A DNA stretch of 64,000 nt from Parietichytrium sp. I65-24A (Eukaryota > Sar > Bigyra > Thraustochytrida > Thraustochytriidae). Location: assembly GCA_012862575.1 (NCBI GenBank), contig BLSF01000025.1, forward strand, positions 1 through 64,000. The letters run 5' to 3'. This document shows, in pieces, positions 59,261 to 64,000 of the stretch; position 1 is the stretch's first letter; every line of letters begins with the position of its first letter. Made by a program: the position numbers and the translations under genes. The notes beneath the pieces were generated by a model, which did not search any database, was not told the origin of the DNA, and saw only the letters and a program-made list of their open reading frames with translations.

Positions 59261-60775
59261 TCAGTCTTGCCACTCAGGGCGGTGGGACTTTTTCGTCTGC
59301 TTCGCCTGCTTCTGAGCAGGCTTGGCGAACCGTTGCATCTTTTCGTCCCCCGAAGAAAAGAAAGCATGTACGTTCAAGTTTCCGAGCCTGTCGGAAAGGC
59401 TATTAACCTCCTCTCGAAGTCGCTGCGCTCGACTTTGGAGCTTCTTCTCCATAGTGGCAGGAACTTGCACTGGGCCGCTGTGTTGAATTCCCGCTCGCGG
59501 ATCGTTCTCATCAGCACCGCCCTCATCGGCATGGTGTGAAAGAAGCCTCCCGTACGCAAGTACCTCCAGAGCACGAATTTGCTTCCTGAGCTCGCCAATG
59601 TCTCTCGAGAAACCTTCGAAATCGAGCTTCCTTCGTTTCTCTACGGCAGAATATCTTTTCTGCAAGGAATTCGACCTTTTCGTGAGCTCCTCCACTGCTT
59701 CCTTGGACTCTTGAAGCTCTTTGCTCTGATTCTGCTTGAGTCTGTTCAGTTGATCTTCTGCAAGAATAGCCTGCCGCCGGAACCGATGCACTTGCTGCTC
59801 ACCGTCCTCTATGATAGATGCGCGAATAGCCTCCGTCTCACGCCCGAGTTTGTCAGCAAGAGTGTTTAGTTTGATTTTCAAGTTGCTATTTTCCGTCTCC
59901 AGGGCTGCGAGCTTCTCCGCGCTGGAGCGCGATGAAACCTGGCTCTGGAGTCGCATGTCGAGGTAGTCTTTGGTTGCCGCTCTTGTCGCCTTTTCTGCGC
60001 ACTCGACTTTGGCTTCGAGAGCCTCGATTTCTTGCCTCATCTCGTCTCTTTCCTTCTTGTGCATGGCCTCGCGATCCAGACGATCTTTCTCGAGAACCTC
60101 TATTCTACTTTTGGAGATACGCTTGTGCTCTTCCAACTGCTTCTCCAGACTCTGCACTCGATGTGTCAAGCTTTCCGTCTGCTCATTGGGCAAATATATT
60201 GTGCGTAAGACTCGACTGCTGGCACTGCTCGATTTGCTGCCGTTCAGATCCCCGTTGGAGCTCGCAGCAAGCTTGTCGTTCGGGCGGACAATGACGGCAT
60301 CGGCGGTTTCACCAACAGCACCAACGACGGTGGAGTCGTCTGACCGCCTCGACTGCTGCTGGTCGTCACGCGACTGTGTCCCGTGCAGCTTGCGCGTCAT
60401 TAAGTACGGTCTGCAGTCCTTGAAAAAGGTCACCTCCTGTGACACCGGTTCCGTGAGAGCCAACAGGTGCTGTATTCTCCGCCGATCTTCCATCTGATGC
60501 ATTTTCAGCTGATCGTTTTCAGCGAGCAGCTTCAACGCCTCCTCCCTCTCTTCAAACAGCTGAACATTCGCGTCGCTCAGAGCATTTTGCAGCTCCACAA
60601 TCTCCTCTTGCCTAACGCGCAGCTCCCATTTGATCTTGTGCAGGTCCGCATGCCCCGCCTCCGTATTCGTCACACGCTGCACCCACTCATTTCGCTCCTG
60701 CTCCAGCGCGTCGAACCTCGACCTATAAAACGCCAGCAGCGACGCCATGCTCTCCTTATCCTCTCCAAAGTCCAT
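59261..60775 (-). CDS. CCDC77: CCDC77 homologue, centrosome/ciliary coiled-coil protein
   Basis: 504 residues from the ATG at 60775; the 58 upstream in-frame codons begin at a non-ATG. The N-terminal part reads LLAFYRSRFDALEQER, HKIKWELRVRQEEIVELQNA, LFEEREEALKLLAENDQLK and DRRRIQHLLALTEPVSQEV. It follows the order and wording of animal CCDC77 (yyRkKI..., KLQWE-RQREEEIAELQ-AL, LFQEREH-LRLYSEN, KKKIQNLLAL). Long coiled coil continues to about residue 440. A Ser/Asp-rich insert lies near 140-210. CCDC77 proteins occur at centrosomes and cilia in animals and are found mainly in ciliated eukaryotes. So this gene hints that the organism makes flagella at some stage. Exact role unknown. Confidence 0.85.
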   Translation of the reverse strand: MDFGEDKESMASLLAFYRSRFDALEQERNEWVQRVTNTEAGHADLHKIKWELRVRQEEIVELQNALSDANVQLFEEREEALKLLAENDQLKMHQMEDRRRIQHLLALTEPVSQEVTFFKDCRPYLMTRKLHGTQSRDDQQQSRRSDDSTVVGAVGETADAVIVRPNDKLAASSNGDLNGSKSSSASSRVLRTIYLPNEQTESLTHRVQSLEKQLEEHKRISKSRIEVLEKDRLDREAMHKKERDEMRQEIEALEAKVECAEKATRAATKDYLDMRLQSQVSSRSSAEKLAALETENSNLKIKLNTLADKLGRETEAIRASIIEDGEQQVHRFRRQAILAEDQLNRLKQNQSKELQESKEAVEELTKRSNSLQKRYSAVEKRRKLDFEGFSRDIGELRKQIRALEVLAYGRLLSHHADEGGADENDPRAGIQHSGPVQVPATMEKKLQSRAQRLREEVNSLSDRLGNLNVHAFFSSGDEKMQRFAKPAQKQAKQTKKSHRPEWQD

Positions 60776-61699
60776 CTTCGCCCGTCGCAGGGACAACAGG
60801 GAACGAGCAACGTCTGTACAAATAAAGCAACACAGGAAGACCGCTCTCGCGCTTTCGAACCGGAGCTCGTTCGACGAAAGTTGTGAGCTGTAAGCTGTGC
60901 GCGGTCCCGTCTTTCGCGGTCCTTCTGGTCTCTCGTCAACGCATGTCACTCCGCTGCCAAGTCCTGCAAAGTTGACCGCTTTTGATTTCTACACTACCTT
61001 TCTTCGACTTGGCAACTTGCAAAACTTTCGTTTGCCAAAACAGCCAAAACAATCCTTTCGATAGTTTCGATCATTGACATGAAAAAATCAAAACAGAGTA
61101 ACAAGCTAAACAAGATGTTACAATACATAGAAACAAGAAAGAAGAAAAATCTCTAACCACCGCACGTCACAGGGCGTCTTCCGTCACGCTGAGCGCGTTT
61201 CCATGACGCACATTTCGAAAGATCAGGTAACGCCAGCCCGACTGCACCACGTCACACTCACCCCTGTGTTATCTCTTCTCCAATTCCCATCACCAAGCCT
61301 CATCCGTGACGACCAACGCGCGACTACTCTCATCCATTCACGTCACCGCGGTGCCTTGCTGACGCGAATCAGCCGTCTTTGCCGGGACGCCTCGCTGAGT
61401 GGCTCCGGCGGGATTATAGGAAAGACTACGTGGCCAAATAGCCCTTTCGCAAGCCTTGCTCTCTACAATCTCTGTCAACTCTGTCAACTCTGTGACAGAG
61501 AGGACTGGAAGGACTGGAAGGACTGAGAGGACAGGACGTACGCGCGCACCCTCAGACGATAACCGAAAAGCGCAAAAGCACAAAAGCACAAAAGAGCCGT
61601 TAGAAACCTAGGTCGCGTTCACTGGGAAGAGGGGAAAAGAGGTGAAAGTAGTAGAAGAAGAAGAAGAAGAAGAAGAAGAAGAGGGGGAAAAGAGAGAAG
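60776..61699. other. Divergent promoter region between CCDC77 and La
   Basis: 924 bp. Contains a GAA-repeat tract at about 61650-61680 just before La, and CTGTCAACT repeats at about 61472-61492. No gene seen. Confidence 0.5.
61624..61699. promoter_or_regulatory. GA/GAA-rich tract at the La start
   Basis: A purine run (GAAGAAGAAG and GGGGAAAAGAGAGAA) running directly into the ATG at 61700, so probably part of the 5' leader. Similar tracts precede other genes of the window. Confidence 0.4.
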
Positions 61700-62704
61700 A
61701 TGGGCGAGGCAGATAAGGTGGAAGCGCTGCGCAAGCAGTTGGAGCTGTACTTTGGGGACGCCAACCTTCGCCGGGATGACTTCATGAAGGAGAACATGGA
61801 CGCGGAGAGCGGGTTCATAGAGCTAGCCATCTTCCTCAAATTCAACAGGGTCAAGTCCCTGGAAGCCGAGCTGGAGGACCTCAAGGCCGCCGTGCAGGCG
61901 TCGGAAGAGCTGGAGCTGAGCGAGGAAGGCGACAAGGTGAAGCGCAAGGTGCCGTACAAGCCAGGCGAAGACGACAAGAAGCAGGCGCTCAAGCGGACCG
62001 TGTTCGTGGACGGCTTCCCCGCAGAAGCTACTCTGGACGAGTGCAGAAAGGCGCTCGACTCCGGAGACTCACAGCTCGTCTACGTCCAGATGCGCAGGCA
62101 GAAGCACGGCTTCATTGGAAGCGTCTTCGCAGAGTACAAGTCCGAGGAGGCTGCGCAGCAGGTTGTGGCCAAGAAGGACGAGCTCAAGTTCAAGGATGAG
62201 CCGCTCAAGAATGTCCAGCTGATGGAAGACTGGCTCAAGGAAGAAAACGAGCGCAAGGCAGAGAAGAAGCGGGCGCGCGAGGAGAAAGATAAGGAGGCGC
62301 AGAAGAACGACAAAGCTCAAGAGGAGATCGAGAAAGGATCCGCTCTCAAGCTTGAGGGGCTTGAGGAGTCCTGCGGCTGGAAAAGTGTCAAAGCTGCTCT
62401 GGGCGAGGACAAGGTCAAATTCGTCAGTGTCACTGACAAGGTGGCAAAGGTGTTGCTCGAATCCGCAGAGGCTGCAAAGGAGGTCTTGGCATCGGTTGAC
62501 GGAATTGATGCTGAGAAGTTTGGCGGCAGCAAGCCAACCAGCTCCGCGATCTTGGAAGGCGAGGAGGAGGAGGCTTTCTTCGCAGACATCAGGGAAATGC
62601 GCTCCAAGGCTCGCTCGAACAGGCACAACAACAACAACAAGAGGGGCGGCGGCAGGGGCAACCACCGCGGCGGAAACAAAAACAAGAGGCAACGTAACAA
62701 TTAG
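61700..62704 (+). CDS. La ribonucleoprotein (genuine La, LARP3)
   Basis: 334 residues, ATG at 61700. La binds the 3' UUU ends of new RNA polymerase III transcripts and protects them. The La motif begins at once: VEALRKQLELYFGDANLRRDDFMKE, then FIELAIFLKFNRVKSL, placing it at about 5-70, shorter at the N-terminus than in animals. RRM1 follows at about 98-180 (RTVFVDGFPAEATLDE, GFIGSVFAEYKS), then a highly charged helix (about 180-230), a second atypical RRM (about 233-300; ALKLEGLEESCGWKSVKAAL) like the xRRM of La, and a basic Asn/Gly/Arg-rich tail (KRGGGRGNHRGG). Intronless. Shares an upstream region with CCDC77. Confidence 0.93.
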   Translation: MGEADKVEALRKQLELYFGDANLRRDDFMKENMDAESGFIELAIFLKFNRVKSLEAELEDLKAAVQASEELELSEEGDKVKRKVPYKPGEDDKKQALKRTVFVDGFPAEATLDECRKALDSGDSQLVYVQMRRQKHGFIGSVFAEYKSEEAAQQVVAKKDELKFKDEPLKNVQLMEDWLKEENERKAEKKRAREEKDKEAQKNDKAQEEIEKGSALKLEGLEESCGWKSVKAALGEDKVKFVSVTDKVAKVLLESAEAAKEVLASVDGIDAEKFGGSKPTSSAILEGEEEEAFFADIREMRSKARSNRHNNNNKRGGGRGNHRGGNKNKRQRNN

Positions 62705-63115
62705 AAATGACGTATTTGCAAATTCATATCTCCTGCTGCCTGGTACTCGACTGTTGGTACAAATTACACCGGGCGCCGAGGTCGACCGATCACAAATTTG
62801 TCACAATGAAAAGAAAATTATAAACACTTTTAGATGCGAATGGATTGCGTTTTTTCTTTCTTTCCTTCTTCACGCCTTTCCTCTCTGTCTTTTGCGACAC
62901 CTCAGTTCACCACGAAGCGACGTCTGATTCGAAAAAGCGGCCTTCCTCTCGCTATGAAAAAAAAAAAAGTACGAAAGGAAGGAAGAATGCATATCCAGGA
63001 TGGAGGAAAACCGGCAACAGCCTTTGCTCTACTTCACATACACACGCGGCCTACAGTCGTCGACACCGGAACCACGCACCACGCACCTCCCACTGCCAAG
63101 AACAAGTCGGCCACT
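62705..63115. other. Convergent 3' spacer
   Basis: 411 bp between La and Tfb5 ends; an A-run at about 62956-62967. No gene seen. Confidence 0.5.
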
Positions 63116-63379
63116 TTATCTCTTCCCTGCGCGCTTCTTGATGGCGTTCTTCCTGGCGTCATCCTCCTGAGCGTTGTAGGCGTTCGAGTCAGAAAATTTG
63201 TCCATCTCTTCCAGAATCCGAGGCACCACCTTGGCTTGCACGAAGAGGTGCTTACTATCCAGGACAGCGAGGATGAACCCCGTGGGACTGATGATCTTCT
63301 GGCTGTTCAGGAACTGAACAAACTGCTGCGTGGCCTCGTCTTTGCACTTGAGCAGCGCTCCTTCTGACGCCTCCACCAT
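63116..63379 (-). CDS. GTF2H5: TFIIH subunit Tfb5/TTDA (GTF2H5)
   Basis: 87 residues from the ATG at 63379 (a TTG two codons upstream was not used). The sequence MVEASEGALLKCKDEATQQFVQFLNS, then ILAVLDSKHLFVQAKVVPRILEEMDKF and NAY, follows the small TFIIH subunit GTF2H5: its V-L-GvLI-CD-a-kQFl-yL start, the DD-HvFV strand and the L-e-l-d-N-y/a end. It stabilises the TFIIH core used in nucleotide-excision repair and transcription. The lysine/arginine-rich C-terminal tail (RKNAIKKRAGKR) is an extension relative to the human protein. Divergent from SF3B6, with a 458-bp shared upstream region. Confidence 0.85.
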   Translation of the reverse strand: MVEASEGALLKCKDEATQQFVQFLNSQKIISPTGFILAVLDSKHLFVQAKVVPRILEEMDKFSDSNAYNAQEDDARKNAIKKRAGKR

Positions 63380-63837
63380 CCTCAAGATCTCTCTCCTCCT
63401 TAGCCGATCCTCCTTAGCTCAGCAGCTGCCTTCTTTTCACTTTCACAGACACCGTCTGACGGATCACGTCGGGTCCACGGATGATTCGCGTACGTCACGG
63501 TGTCCGCGGACACTTGAATTCGCCGAGGAGAAGGAAGGAAGGAAGGAAGGAAGCTACTCAATGTTGTGCGGAGTTCCTGAGAGAACAACTATTTGTTCTA
63601 TTTTGTTCTCTGATCTGATACATAGTCGGCATAGAGACCAGTAGCAGTTATCTTAGCGACCCTATGCAGTCCATTATCCGTGCTTAGCAAATGGAGTAGG
63701 ATCGCGGTGAAACTCCTATATCAATGGAGAGGAAAGGGAAGGGAACCAGAGTGTCCTCGCGTACGCCGCCCTGGCATTAAGGTAAACCTTGATTACAGTT
63801 GGGGAGTCTTAGTTTAGCTAGTTCTGTGGGACGAACG
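63380..63837. other. Divergent promoter region between Tfb5 and SF3B6
   Basis: 458 bp with a GGAA repeat (about 63531-63551). No gene seen. Confidence 0.5.
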
Positions 63838-64000
63838 ATGGACCGGCACCGGCTTGCTCCTGAGGTGAATCGCATTCTGTACGTGAAAAACCTGCCGTTC
63901 AAAGTGACAGGAGAGGAACTGTACGAGGCGTTCGGAGTGTTTGGGGCAATCAGGCAGATCAGACTGGGATCTACCAAGCAGACGAGGGGCAGCGCGTTTG
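63838..64000 (+). CDS. SF3B6: Splicing factor SF3b subunit 6 (p14), 5' part
   Basis: The ATG at 63838 opens a frame that runs off the window end; 54 codons are visible. It reads [19 protein letters not shown], then [20 protein letters not shown], then TRGSAF. This matches the start of SF3B6/p14 ([34 protein letters not shown]), the RRM protein of the U2 snRNP SF3b complex that contacts the branch point. RNP2 is LYVKNLPF. It is expected to be about 120 residues long in full. No intron within the visible part. Confidence 0.9.
   Translation, partial: MDRHRLAPEVNRILYVKNLPFKVTGEELYEAFGVFGAIRQIRLGSTKQTRGSAF

Noticed and set aside
1-64000. tRNA, rRNA, snRNA, CRISPR arrays or virus-derived elements
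   Set aside because: No B-box/A-box pairs in a cloverleaf, no conserved rRNA or snRNA words, no spaced repeats and no reverse transcriptase, capsid or integrase sequence were seen.

Overview
The window is nuclear DNA from a unicellular eukaryote with a compact, intron-poor genome. Evidence: CCT8 chaperonin, La, GTF2H5/Tfb5, SF3B6, a mitochondrial carrier, a mitochondrial-type acyl-CoA dehydrogenase, Golgi and sphingolipid enzymes, and only three recognisable GT-AG introns (93-122 bp). A CCDC77 homologue suggests a lineage that makes cilia. The combination fits a zoosporic protist, possibly a stramenopile of the thraustochytrid/labyrinthulid kind; that placement is inference, since no marker here fixes the lineage.

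Layout. 1-5.4 kb: a decayed fragment of a kynurenine 3-monooxygenase (KMO) gene, a very GC-rich multi-pass membrane protein gene, then the intact KMO gene. 5.6-18.8 kb: a tandem duplication of a giant gene (1677 and 2008 residues) with a nucleotidyltransferase-like N-terminus and ankyrin repeats. Each copy is followed by the same decayed gene relic. 19.9-23.6 kb: a 1228-residue protein that looks like a PiggyBac-type DDE transposase combined with a YqaJ-like nuclease. 24.6-26.3 kb: CCT8. 27.3-27.7 kb: an assembly gap of Ns. 28.4-33.2 kb: a type I membrane protein with repeated two-cysteine modules and a GT54-like Golgi glycosyltransferase. 35.2-40.3 kb: a DmdC-like acyl-CoA dehydrogenase, a small four-helix membrane protein, an oxaloacetate-carrier-like SLC25 protein and a 95-residue coiled-coil protein. 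42.4-48.6 kb: sphingosine kinase, a single-pass membrane protein and an RCC1-BTB protein. 48.6-54.6 kb: almost 6 kb with no convincing gene. 54.6-64 kb: a Pumilio-repeat protein, alkaline ceramidase, CCDC77, La, Tfb5 and the start of SF3B6.

Functional links. Alkaline ceramidase and sphingosine kinase are consecutive steps (ceramide to sphingosine to sphingosine-1-phosphate) and lie about 14 kb apart. La, SF3B6, the Pumilio protein and Tfb5 are separate housekeeping RNA or transcription factors. Genes are often arranged head to head with 450-925 bp shared upstream regions. GA-rich tracts precede several start codons, and a recurrent word TGACWGTGAR appears almost only in spacers, often 150-525 bp upstream of a start codon.

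Most start codons were set at the first in-frame ATG. Several reading frames continue upstream only through GTG or TTG, which I did not accept as eukaryotic starts. I saw no tRNA, rRNA, CRISPR array, retroelement or virus-like element.
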